64,000 bases of DNA from Sphingobacterium sp. GVS05A (GTDB lineage: Bacteria; Bacteroidota; Bacteroidia; Sphingobacteriales; Sphingobacteriaceae), in contig NZ_JAHXYR010000008.1 in NCBI RefSeq assembly GCF_019969845.1, forward strand, positions 124,001 to 188,000, in the 5' to 3' direction. The notes beneath the pieces are model-generated. The model was not told the origin of the DNA. It ran no database searches and saw only the letters and a program-made list of their open reading frames with translations. Both the position numbers and the translations under genes were made by a program. Positions within the stretch are counted from its first letter, which is position 1, and each line of letters opens with the position of its first letter. Below, in pieces: positions 33,090-42,012 of the stretch.

Positions 33090-36000
33090 ATGATGAATAA
33101 AATATTACTAACATGTATGGCGCTTCTCAGTTTCAGCTTGAGTGTTTTCGCACAAGAAATTGTGGAAGTAACGGGTGTCATTATTGATACTCAGAAGTCC
33201 CCACTGGTCGGTGTCAGCATCGCTGTGAAAGATGCCCCCGGTCTTGGGACGACCACAGATAGCAAAGGTAACTATAAGATAAAGGTAGAGCGTTACAAAA
33301 CACTCGTCTTCTCTTCTGTTGGCTACCAAAAACAGGAAGTACTTGTGAAAGATTCACATATCATTAATGTGAGCTTGAAAGAATCGGAGACTAGTGTATT
33401 GGATGAGGTGGTGGTAACAGGTACGGGAACTCAAAAGAAGCTGACTTTGACGGGGGCTGCAAGTGGAGTCGATGTAGAAACCATGAAAGCCAACCCGACT
33501 TCAAGTATAACGAATGCACTTGCTGGAAATGTACCAGGAGTAATGGCGATGATGCAGTCTGGTCAGCCCGGTAGAAATATATCCGAGTTTTGGATACGTG
33601 GTATTTCTACCTTCGGTGGCGGTAGTGCCGCTTTAGTTTTGGTAGACAATGTCGAGCGCGATATCAATGATATAAATATCGAAGATATTGAAACATTTAC
33701 AGTGCTTAAAGATGCAGCTATGACTGCAATTTATGGTTCTAGAGGTGCAAACGGAGTTATCTTGATCACAACTAAACGCGGTAAAGAGGGGAAGATCAAC
33801 ATCAATTTTAAGGACGAAACCATTTATAATACACGTACGATTACGCCTGAATTTGAGGATGGTGTTACTTATGCTAACCTATTAAATGAGGCCCGGATCA
33901 CACGAAATTTTGAACCTATTTATCGTCCTGAAGAATTAGAAATCCTGCGTTTGGGATTGGACCCAGATCTTTATCCCAATGTCAACTGGAAAGATCTATT
34001 GTTGAAAGATGGTGCCATGACCTACCGGGCAAACCTCAACATGACTGGAGGCGGGGCTACAACGCGTTATTTCGTGTCGGGAAGCTATATAGATGAGGGT
34101 GGTATGTATAAAACGGATGAAACACTGCGCAACGATTATAATACAAATGCTAATTATAAACGGTGGAATTACCGTTTGAACGCGGATATCAACGTGACCA
34201 AAAGCACCGTATTGAAAGTTGGCGTCGCGGGATCACTGGACAAACGGAATAGTCCAGGCCTGGGTGATCAGGATCTTTGGGGTTCTTTTTTTGGATATTC
34301 TCCGATCAGTACGCCAGTATTGTATTCCAACGGCCGTGTACCAACAATAGGAGATGGCAATAAGATCAATCCATGGGTCATGTCAACACAGTCAGGATTC
34401 AATGAAAATTGGCAAAACAAAGTGCAGACCGATGTCACAATCGAACAGAACTTTGATTTTATTACCAAAGGTTTAAGACTTAGAGGGATTGTCGGCTTTG
34501 ATACCTATAATAATAACAATATCACACGTATTAAATTGCCTGAATTATGGCATGCCGAACGCGCGCGTGATGAGAACGGAAATCTGATTTTTACGCATAA
34601 GGCTAATCCCAGAGAAATGGAACAGGGAGGGTATTCTGAGGGAAATAGACGGGAGTTTTATGATGTCATGTTCAACTATGACCGCAAAATTGGAGATCAT
34701 AATTTAGGAGCAGTAGCACGTTTCACCCGGGATGCTTTTACCAAAACAGTTGATTTGGGCAATGATATCAAAAATGGTGTATCACGACGTAACCAGGCAT
34801 TAGCCGGAAGATTGACCTATAATTGGAAGTCGCGTTATGTTGCTGATTTTAATTTTGGTTATACGGGTTCGGAAAACTTTGCCATGGGGCAACAATATGG
34901 CTTCTTTCCCGCTGTAGCAGCAGCATGGAATATCTCCGAGGAGCCTTTTGTCAAAAATAATGTTCCTTGGCTGAATTTGCTTAAAGTACGTTACTCCTGG
35001 GGTAAGGTGGGAAATGACCAACTTAAAATAGGCAACAACAACGAACGCTTCCCGTACTTATATACGATTGATGAAATTTGGCGTAGAGATAATAGTGGGA
35101 ACCTTATACTGGACGGTGGCCAAAGGATTCCCGAAGGAGGGTATCAATGGGCTGACTATGGCCTAGATCGTTATTATGGTGGTATTCGGTATAGTCAGGT
35201 AGCTTCGCCCTACGTAACATGGGAAATGGCTACCAAAAATAACCTGGGTTTGGATATCGCTTTATTTCGCGATAAAATTGTCGCCAACTTCGATTTCTTT
35301 GATGAGAAACGTACTGGCATTTATATGGAACGAAGATTTTTGCCAAGCATGGTTGGTTTGGAGAGTATTCCAAGAGCTAATGTGGGTGGAGTAAAATCAC
35401 GTGGTTTCGACGGACGCTTGGAATATAAACAGAAGATCGGTGAATTGAACCTTACGGCACGTAGCAATATCACCTATAGTAAGAACGAAATTACGGCAAT
35501 CGATGAGGAAAATAACGTATATGGTTATCAAAATCAAAAAGGCTATCGTGTGGATCAGTCTATAGGATTGATCGCTTTGGGCTTGTTTAAAGATTACGAT
35601 GATATTCGCAATAGCCCGAAACAACAGTTTGATAATAATCCACCGAATTATCAGCCCGGAGATATAAAATATAAAGATGTCAATGGAGATGGCATAGTGG
35701 ATGATGGAGACAGGGTGGCCATAGGAGCGACGCGGAGACCTAATTTGGTTTATGGTGTAGGTGCTTCAGTGAGTTGGCGGGGATTTGACCTTAGTGTCCA
35801 TTTCCAAGGATCAGGGAAGTCTACTTTTTCTATTTATGGAAAAACGGTGCAAGCCTTTCGTGAGGGCGAATGGGGGCAGGTAATGAAAGGTGTCATGGGC
35901 GATAATCGTTGGATTTCTGCCGACATATCAGGCGACCCGTCGACCGAAAATCCGAATGCATCTTATCCACGTTTAAGTTTTGGAGACAATATTAATAATT

Positions 36001-36248
36001 TCAGAGAGTCAACATTTTGGTTAAAAAACGGACAATATCTTCGTTTGAAAACCCTGGACATTGGTTATACACTGCCAAAACACCTGACCAATCGGATTAA
36101 GGCAAATAGTATTCGCCTGTTTCTCGTCGGCTCAAATTTATTGACCTGGTCAAAATTCAAACTTTGGGATCCGGAGCTGGCAACACCAAGGGGTGAGGAT
36201 TATCCCCTCCCCAAGTCATTTACATTTGGCATCAATGTTAACCTATAA
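33090..36248 (+). CDS. SusC/RagA-type TonB-linked outer-membrane transporter
   Basis: Outer-membrane transporter of 1052 residues. Signal peptide (FAQE near residue 23), carboxypeptidase-regulatory-like domain (about 25-95, VTGVIIDTQKSPLVGVSIAV), plug domain with the SusC hallmarks DEVVVTGTG (TonB box region), LKDAAMTAIYGSRGANGVILITTKRGK, then a beta-barrel ending in ITFGINVNL-type strands (FTFGINVNL). It imports a substrate presented by the partner SusD with energy from TonB. Genes before and after overlap or nearly touch, so the four-gene set is one operon. Nothing reveals the substrate. Confidence 0.97.
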   Translation: MMNKILLTCMALLSFSLSVFAQEIVEVTGVIIDTQKSPLVGVSIAVKDAPGLGTTTDSKGNYKIKVERYKTLVFSSVGYQKQEVLVKDSHIINVSLKESETSVLDEVVVTGTGTQKKLTLTGAASGVDVETMKANPTSSITNALAGNVPGVMAMMQSGQPGRNISEFWIRGISTFGGGSAALVLVDNVERDINDINIEDIETFTVLKDAAMTAIYGSRGANGVILITTKRGKEGKININFKDETIYNTRTITPEFEDGVTYANLLNEARITRNFEPIYRPEELEILRLGLDPDLYPNVNWKDLLLKDGAMTYRANLNMTGGGATTRYFVSGSYIDEGGMYKTDETLRNDYNTNANYKRWNYRLNADINVTKSTVLKVGVAGSLDKRNSPGLGDQDLWGSFFGYSPISTPVLYSNGRVPTIGDGNKINPWVMSTQSGFNENWQNKVQTDVTIEQNFDFITKGLRLRGIVGFDTYNNNNITRIKLPELWHAERARDENGNLIFTHKANPREMEQGGYSEGNRREFYDVMFNYDRKIGDHNLGAVARFTRDAFTKTVDLGNDIKNGVSRRNQALAGRLTYNWKSRYVADFNFGYTGSENFAMGQQYGFFPAVAAAWNISEEPFVKNNVPWLNLLKVRYSWGKVGNDQLKIGNNNERFPYLYTIDEIWRRDNSGNLILDGGQRIPEGGYQWADYGLDRYYGGIRYSQVASPYVTWEMATKNNLGLDIALFRDKIVANFDFFDEKRTGIYMERRFLPSMVGLESIPRANVGGVKSRGFDGRLEYKQKIGELNLTARSNITYSKNEITAIDEENNVYGYQNQKGYRVDQSIGLIALGLFKDYDDIRNSPKQQFDNNPPNYQPGDIKYKDVNGDGIVDDGDRVAIGATRRPNLVYGVGASVSWRGFDLSVHFQGSGKSTFSIYGKTVQAFREGEWGQVMKGVMGDNRWISADISGDPSTENPNASYPRLSFGDNINNFRESTFWLKNGQYLRLKTLDIGYTLPKHLTNRIKANSIRLFLVGSNLLTWSKFKLWDPELATPRGEDYPLPKSFTFGINVNL

Positions 36249-36260
36249 AATTAGAAAAAG

Positions 36261-38318
36261 ATGCAAAGAAAGACATTATATATTGCGTTAATGCTCACTT
36301 TGGGCACTATTGTGATCTCATCCTGTAAAAAGGATTACTTAAAGTCCGACCAATATTTTAAAGATCGGATCACCTTGGAAAAAACATTTAAAAGCAAGCT
36401 GTATTCGGAGAAATGGCTGGCTCATGTATTTGAGGAGTTTAAAGGTGAAAATGCCGATGTCGCGAGTAAAGGCCTGACACCACACTGTTTCGCGGATGAT
36501 ATGTATTATGGTGATCGGGACAAGGATTACGATCCATCCAAAAATGAACTGTCCTATAATATGTTTAAAATGGGTTTGTATACAGAAACTGATAAACAAG
36601 GAACATGGGCTCAATCGTATCGCGGGATTCGGAATGCTTCGACCTTTATCCATAATATCTACATGAATACCGAGATGTCCGAGGCCGAAATCGTAGATTA
36701 TCGGGGGCAGGCGCGTTTTGCGCGGGCTTACCTCTACTGGTTGTTGCTCCGTAAATATGGACCAATTCCGATACTGCCCGATGAAGGCCTGGATTATACA
36801 GATAGTTATGAAGAACTGGCTATTGCGCGAAACACCTATGATGAGTGTGCTGAATTCATCAGCAACGAGCTATTAACAGCTGCGAAAGAAATGGAAGCCC
36901 TTGGGATGAGACGTGGACAGGATGGTTCCGCCCGCCCCTCTGTGGGGGCAGCATTGGCTGCGAGGGCTAAGGTGCTTCTGTATGCAGCAAGTCCTTTGGC
37001 CAATGGGAATAATTCAGGTTATGCTGCCCGGTTGGTAGACAAGCAGATGAAACGCCTGTTGTCTGCCGATTATAAAGAAGAGAAATGGGCAAAGGCTGCA
37101 GCCGCTGCACGCGATGTCATCGAACTGGGGGTATATCGGCTTTACACCGCACCTTTTCAGGAAACGGGTGATGATGCAACAGTCAGACCTCCTCAGGATC
37201 ATAATTTTTCGGATAAAAGCTGGCCAGCAGGTTGGGCGGACATTGATCCTGCTAAATCATATGCAGAGGTCTTTAATGGGACATTGACTGCTTCGGGTAA
37301 TCCGGAGTTAATATTTACCCGGGGTAACAACCAGCCGAATGAGGGTATCGACCAAATGGTCATCCACCAGCTGCCGCGTTCAGCAACGGGATGGAATACA
37401 CATGGACTGACACAGAAGCTAGTGGACGCGTACTATATGAATGATGGCACGGATGTACCGGGTAAGGATAAGGAAATCGGCCGTGGAAATGGTTCAAATC
37501 GTGTCAGTGGTTTTGTGACCCAGGAAAATTATGACAATAAAACATACAGACCGTTGCGTCCCGGTGTGTCCTTGCAATATGCAAATCGAGAACCGAGATT
37601 CTATGCTTCGGTGGCTTATAGTGGAAGTTTTTGGACATTGCTTAATGAAACAAAAGAAGAAAACCGCAATAAACAAATCTTCTATTATAGCGCTGACCCA
37701 AGAGGAAACGGCTTTAATTCAGCGAATGGCTATTGGTTGCGTACGGGTTTCGGGGTTAAGAAGTTTGTTCATCCCAATGATACTTATGAAGGTGGAGTTG
37801 GCTCACGTATTATTCCTAAGGCGGAGCCAGCCATCCGTTATGCAGATGTATTGTTGATGTATGCTGAGGCGCTAAATGAGTTAAACGGTTCGTATACGAT
37901 TCCGTCTTGGCGTGGAGCAAGTTACTCGATCAGCCGTGACATTGCTGAAATGCAAAAGGGCATCCATCCTGTCCGCATCCGCGGAGGTGTGCCTGATTAT
38001 TCGGCCAATATATATGGGAATAAGAATGAACTGCGTAAAACATTGAAAAGGGAACGCTTTATTGAGCTTATGGGCGAAGGTCAGCGCTACTATGATTTAC
38101 GCCGTTGGATGGATGCGCCTGTTGAAGAAGCATTGCCGGTGTATGGCTGTAACGTTTTGATGAATGTAGAGGAACGTGACCTTTTCTATCAGCCCGTCGC
38201 GATCTGGACCTTAAAGACAACCTTTGCCGACAAAATGTGGTTTTGGCCGATTAGCCATACCGAACTTAAGCGCAATAAGAATTTGACTCAAAATCCTGGA
38301 TGGACTTATAATGATTAA
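36261..38318 (+). CDS. SusD/RagB-type nutrient-binding lipoprotein
   Basis: Surface lipoprotein of 685 residues, lid of the SusC transporter. Lipobox ISSC with Cys22. The helical TPR-like scaffold is seen in the N-terminal half (QGTWAQSYRGIRNASTFI, GQARFARAYLYWLLLRKYGP), and the C-terminal SusD signature is RKTLKRERFIELMGEGQRYY followed by DLRRWMDAP. It is longer than the usual 500-600 residues, with extra length in the middle (about 230-480). The gene lies 12 bp behind susC. Confidence 0.96.
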   Translation: MQRKTLYIALMLTLGTIVISSCKKDYLKSDQYFKDRITLEKTFKSKLYSEKWLAHVFEEFKGENADVASKGLTPHCFADDMYYGDRDKDYDPSKNELSYNMFKMGLYTETDKQGTWAQSYRGIRNASTFIHNIYMNTEMSEAEIVDYRGQARFARAYLYWLLLRKYGPIPILPDEGLDYTDSYEELAIARNTYDECAEFISNELLTAAKEMEALGMRRGQDGSARPSVGAALAARAKVLLYAASPLANGNNSGYAARLVDKQMKRLLSADYKEEKWAKAAAAARDVIELGVYRLYTAPFQETGDDATVRPPQDHNFSDKSWPAGWADIDPAKSYAEVFNGTLTASGNPELIFTRGNNQPNEGIDQMVIHQLPRSATGWNTHGLTQKLVDAYYMNDGTDVPGKDKEIGRGNGSNRVSGFVTQENYDNKTYRPLRPGVSLQYANREPRFYASVAYSGSFWTLLNETKEENRNKQIFYYSADPRGNGFNSANGYWLRTGFGVKKFVHPNDTYEGGVGSRIIPKAEPAIRYADVLLMYAEALNELNGSYTIPSWRGASYSISRDIAEMQKGIHPVRIRGGVPDYSANIYGNKNELRKTLKRERFIELMGEGQRYYDLRRWMDAPVEEALPVYGCNVLMNVEERDLFYQPVAIWTLKTTFADKMWFWPISHTELKRNKNLTQNPGWTYND

Positions 38319-38324
38319 CCAAAT

Positions 38325-39317
38325 ATGCATTTTATGAACAAGTCATATATACAGTTGTTGTTCCTCACTTTACTTGCTGTCTGCAGCTCTTGTAATGATG
38401 AATGGAAAGAGGAACAATTCGAACATTACATTTCTTTTAAGGCACCCTTGGAAAGTGAGGGGGTCGCGAATATCTATGTTCGTTACAAGGATGGGCAAAA
38501 GACCACCTTTATGCAGCCACTGGAAGTCAGCGGGTCGACAACCAACGATAATAATCTTTCGGTCAAGGTTGGGGTGGATGCTGATACATTGGGTATCCTG
38601 AATTACGAACGATTCCAGACGAGGACGGATTTTTATTACAAACAGCTCAGTACTAACTTTTTTTCGATTCCATCAGCGGTGGATATCAAGTCTGGAGAAA
38701 ATACCGGATTAATGGCCATTGATTTTACATTGAAGGGTATTGATATGACCGAAAAATGGGTGCTTCCCTTGGCTATTTTGGATGATCCGGGGGCTAAATA
38801 TAAGGTCAATCCCCGGAAGCATTATAAAAAAGCACTATTACGCATCAACCCTTTTAACAATTACTCCGGGACCTATAGCGGGACGGCCTTGAAGGTTGTT
38901 ATGGAAGGACATGAAAATGAAACCCCGATCGTAAAAAGTCAAATCAAAAGTTATGTTGTCGATGAGAATACGATCTTCTTTTATGCGGGTAATATAGATG
39001 AAGAGCGAAAGGACCGGAAGAATTATCAAGTTTTTGCAACATTCAATGACAAGGGTGGGGTAAGCTTTCGTGCCGTAAATCCAAATATGAAGTTCGTTGT
39101 CAAAAAAGATGCAAGTTATACTGTTTCAGAACAGATGGACGCCGTCCGTCCTTATTTATTGCATCGTTATATCACCATCAATAATGTGGATTACGAATTT
39201 ACCGATTATACGCTTGTTTCTACTACGGCGATCAAATTCAAGGTTTCTGGTTCATTGATTTTGGAGCGTCAGCTCAATACACAGATTCCAGATGAGGATC
39301 AAGCCATTGAATGGTAA
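38325..39317 (+). CDS. DUF1735-like surface lipoprotein of the SusCD operon
   Basis: A 330-residue predicted lipoprotein with signal and a lipobox at AVCSSC (Cys20 or 23). The N-terminal domain resembles DUF1735 (BT_3987-like): YISFKAPLESEGVANIYVRY, then SVKVGVDADTLGILNYERF. The C-terminal half (NPFNNYSGTYSGTAL, RYITINNVDYEFTDYT) looks like the DUF4973 or DUF4361 domains often found in such operons; I cannot say which. Likely surface glycan-binding accessory protein. It begins 6 bp after the SusD stop; a second ATG three codons on is an alternative start. Confidence 0.85.
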   Translation: MHFMNKSYIQLLFLTLLAVCSSCNDEWKEEQFEHYISFKAPLESEGVANIYVRYKDGQKTTFMQPLEVSGSTTNDNNLSVKVGVDADTLGILNYERFQTRTDFYYKQLSTNFFSIPSAVDIKSGENTGLMAIDFTLKGIDMTEKWVLPLAILDDPGAKYKVNPRKHYKKALLRINPFNNYSGTYSGTALKVVMEGHENETPIVKSQIKSYVVDENTIFFYAGNIDEERKDRKNYQVFATFNDKGGVSFRAVNPNMKFVVKKDASYTVSEQMDAVRPYLLHRYITINNVDYEFTDYTLVSTTAIKFKVSGSLILERQLNTQIPDEDQAIEW

Positions 39318-39377
39318 ACTTTATCAAACCATTCGGCGAGCTATTGGTTATATCATAAGGTATAAAAAATAGTAGTT

Positions 39378-40124
39378 ATGATTGGTATAGTAGGTGGCCT
39401 AGGTCCTTATGCAGGCTTGGATATAGCCAAGAAAATTATAGATGAAACAGTGGCAAGTTCCGATCAGGAACACTTGCCACTGTTATTGTTTTCCTGCCCT
39501 AATTTGATTCCAGATCGTTCCGCATATTTATTGGATAAATCGAAGGAGAATCCAGGAAAGGCAATAGCGATGATTTTAAAACAACTGGAACAGGCTGGCG
39601 CAACGATTGCGGCAATTCCGTCGAATACAGCGCATGCAGAACCGATTTTTTCAGTTATCCAGGATGAGATGGCCCGTTTAGGGAATGAACTGAAGTTGCT
39701 TCATGTTGTCCATGAAACGGTGCGCTTTGTTCATGAAAATTATCCAGAGAGTACAATAGGTGTGCTATCGACAGCAGGTGAACAGGCTTATAGCCAATAT
39801 CGGGAAGCTTTTATGAAAAAGGGTTTTCCTATTGTGGAACCTGAAGGTGCACAGAAAGAAAAGGTAAACAATGCTATCTACGATAAAGATTATGGTATTA
39901 AGGCACAGCCAGCACCTATAGCCAATAAGGCAAGAGAAGACCTATTAATGGCTATGGATGACTTGAAAAAACAAGGTGCTCAGGTGATTATTTTGGGATG
40001 TGCCGAATTGCCATTGGCTATTCCAGAAAAAGATCATAATGGAATGGTTGTAGTTGATCCCAATAGAATTCTTGCCCGGGCACTTATTCTGGCGGTTGCC
40101 CCTGATAAATTGAAAGTGCTCTAA
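39378..40124 (+). CDS. Aspartate/glutamate racemase family protein
   Basis: Cofactor-independent racemase fold, 248 residues. N-terminal GIVGGLGPYAGLDIAKK, the first catalytic region with AAIPSNTAHA (threonine/asparagine environment; the usual Cys is replaced by Ser-Asn-Thr) and the second with VIILGCAELPLAI, which has the catalytic Cys. The family includes aspartate racemase and related enzymes that use two cysteines; here only the second is clear, so activity and substrate are uncertain. It lies 60 bp behind the SusCD operon on the same strand and may be read from it. Confidence 0.85.
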   Translation: MIGIVGGLGPYAGLDIAKKIIDETVASSDQEHLPLLLFSCPNLIPDRSAYLLDKSKENPGKAIAMILKQLEQAGATIAAIPSNTAHAEPIFSVIQDEMARLGNELKLLHVVHETVRFVHENYPESTIGVLSTAGEQAYSQYREAFMKKGFPIVEPEGAQKEKVNNAIYDKDYGIKAQPAPIANKAREDLLMAMDDLKKQGAQVIILGCAELPLAIPEKDHNGMVVVDPNRILARALILAVAPDKLKVL

Positions 40125-40210
40125 GTGAGTTTTTGTCAAATTGGCAGAATTTTTCGGGAAACGCTTGTTGGTATGAGTTTTGCCCTCTGATTAATAGTTG
40201 TTTATATAGC

Positions 40211-40216
40211 AGGAGG
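40211..40216 (+). promoter_or_regulatory. Strong Shine-Dalgarno sequence of the pirin gene
   Basis: AGGAGG lies 5 bp before the ATG. This is notable because Bacteroidota genes rarely carry such a sequence and almost none of the neighbours do. Confidence 0.6.
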
Positions 40217-40221
40217 AACAG

Positions 40222-40935
40222 ATGCAAAAGATCATACACCGAGAAAACGATCGTGGCCATGTTGATTCTGGTTGGTTGAAAAGTGCCCACTCGTTTAGCT
40301 TTGGGCAATATTTTGATCCAGAAAAAGTAAACTTCGGGGCTTTACGCGTATTAAACGATGATCAGGTTGAAGGGGGGCAGGGCTTTGGTCGCCATTCTCA
40401 TGACAATATGGAGATTGTGAGCATACCTCTGGAAGGAGTACTTTCCCATCAGGACAGTATGGGCAATGTCCGAAACATTGAAACTGGAGATGTACAAATT
40501 ATGTCTGCAGGAAAGGGAGTAAAGCATTCGGAGTTTAATGGGGACCAGAAGGAGCTTGTTAAGTTTCTTCAGATCTGGATAATACCCCATGAAATGAATC
40601 TTACTCCTGGTTATGACCAGAAGTCTTACCTACATTTGGACCGTCATAATAAGTTTGTAACCATTGTGTCCCCTGATGTTTCCGATCCAGATGCGGTTCA
40701 TATTCATCAAGATGCATATTTCAATATTGCGGACTTGGATGAAGGGAATACAATCCCGTATACTGTTCATTCTGAAAGAAATGGGATTTATCTTTTTGTG
40801 CTAGAGGGCAAGGTACAAGTGGCCGACGAAACATTATCGAGGAGAGACGCCATGGGCATCTACGAGTTGGATAAAATTGAGATTAAGGCTGAGTACAATG
40901 CAAAATTGCTGCTGATTGAAGTTCCAATGTTTTAG
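40222..40935 (+). CDS. Pirin family protein
   Basis: Bicupin of 237 residues. Typical pirin features: DRGHVDSGWLKSAHSFSFGQY at the start, FGRHSHDNMEIVSIPLEG with the metal-binding histidines of the N-terminal cupin, GDVQIMSAGKGVKHSEFN, and WIIPHEMNLTPGYDQ. The C-terminal cupin is degenerate (LFVLEGKVQVAD). Some pirins are quercetin dioxygenases, others act as redox-sensitive regulators; which applies here is unknown. It has its own short upstream gap and an unusually strong ribosome-binding site. Confidence 0.94.
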   Translation: MQKIIHRENDRGHVDSGWLKSAHSFSFGQYFDPEKVNFGALRVLNDDQVEGGQGFGRHSHDNMEIVSIPLEGVLSHQDSMGNVRNIETGDVQIMSAGKGVKHSEFNGDQKELVKFLQIWIIPHEMNLTPGYDQKSYLHLDRHNKFVTIVSPDVSDPDAVHIHQDAYFNIADLDEGNTIPYTVHSERNGIYLFVLEGKVQVADETLSRRDAMGIYELDKIEIKAEYNAKLLLIEVPMF

Positions 40936-41100
40936 TACTGGAAACATACGCCTTTCATGTATTTGATAATGCTTGATTTATTGTTCGGTTAGACCAGGGA
41001 TACATGGAAAAAAATCTAAATAGCTACTATAAAAATAGGGGGTTCTGTAAAAGGTACTCCTTATTTTTTGTAAATTGGAGTTGGAATAGAAGTAAATCCC

Positions 41101-41745
41101 ATGGACAATTTATTACATGCTTTTGAGGGCAAGGACGTCTTATTGATTATGTTATCAGTGTTGATAGGGCTGTTGATTGGTGTCGAACGCGAATACCGCA
41201 ATAAATCCGCTGGATTACGGACTTTTATACTGGTGAGTTTTGGCTCCTGCCTTTTTACTATTATTTCGTTGAAGATAGGTGTCGGAAATCCAGATCGGCT
41301 AGCAGCTAATATTATTACAGGAATTGGTTTTTTAGGGGCTGGAGTAATCTTTAAAGAAGATAATAAAGTTAGCGGAATTACAACAGCAACAACGATATGG
41401 GCAACCGCATCTCTGGGAATGTGTGTCGGCACAGGGAATATTTTTTTAGCCTTTATCGGTGTAGGGTTGGTTTTAGTGATTTTGGGGCTGTTGACCTATT
41501 TACAGACTTATATTGATAATTACCATAAAATTAAAGACTATGAGCTCCAGACCTTATCTGAAGCAGATTTTGAACATACAGAGCAATTGATCAGACAGAT
41601 GGGGTTTAAAGCAACAATTGTAAATCAACGGTATAATAAGGAAAGTCTAAACACTACCTGGCGATTGACAGGCAACATAAATCAACATAAAGAGCTCGTT
41701 AAAGTTTTGCGAAGGGATAGACAAATTGTTGCATATCAATATTAG
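41101..41745 (+). CDS. MgtC/SapB family membrane protein
   Basis: A 214-residue inner-membrane protein. The N-terminal 135 residues carry the MgtC domain: IGLLIGVEREYRNKSAGLRT (the family signature), ITGIGFLGAGVIFKED, TTATTIWATASLGMCVGTG and about five transmembrane helices. The C-terminal 80 residues form a soluble ACT-like domain (ELQTLSEADFEHTEQLIRQM). MgtC proteins are linked to growth at low magnesium and to regulation of ATP synthase or other partners; the role here is unknown. Its stop codon overlaps that of the convergent xseB by 3 bp. Confidence 0.94.
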   Translation: MDNLLHAFEGKDVLLIMLSVLIGLLIGVEREYRNKSAGLRTFILVSFGSCLFTIISLKIGVGNPDRLAANIITGIGFLGAGVIFKEDNKVSGITTATTIWATASLGMCVGTGNIFLAFIGVGLVLVILGLLTYLQTYIDNYHKIKDYELQTLSEADFEHTEQLIRQMGFKATIVNQRYNKESLNTTWRLTGNINQHKELVKVLRRDRQIVAYQY

Positions 41746-41969
41746 GAGGGGGAGCCAGAATCTGAATCTTGTACAGGAGAGATCTTTTGCAACAACTGAT
41801 TCACTTCGTCTTCGGTTGCGGTCAATTTTGCCCGACATACCTCAATGAGATCAGATGCACGTTTGATTTTCTCTGCAAGTTCATCAATATTTGTTGTTCC
41901 ATTCTCAATTTCTTTTACAATCGTTTGTAATTCATTGAAGGCATCGGTATACGTGTATTTTTGTTCCAT
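41742..41969 (-). CDS. xseB: Exodeoxyribonuclease VII small subunit
   Basis: A 75-residue protein of the XseB family: YTDAFNELQTIVKEIENGTTNIDELAEK, KRASDLIEVCRAKL, then TEDEVNQLL. Several copies bind one XseA chain to form the single-strand exonuclease. It lies 43 bp behind xseA on the same strand, and its stop codon overlaps the end of the mgtC gene. Confidence 0.94.
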   Translation of the reverse strand: MEQKYTYTDAFNELQTIVKEIENGTTNIDELAEKIKRASDLIEVCRAKLTATEDEVNQLLQKISPVQDSDSGSPS

Positions 41970-42012
41970 TGTATGCTATCTCTTTAAATTTTTCACACTA
42001 ATATAGTTCCGG

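Noticed and set aside
37531..37857. A 108-codon frame inside the SusD gene
   Set aside because: It overlaps conserved SusD sequence in another frame and lacks any domain signal.
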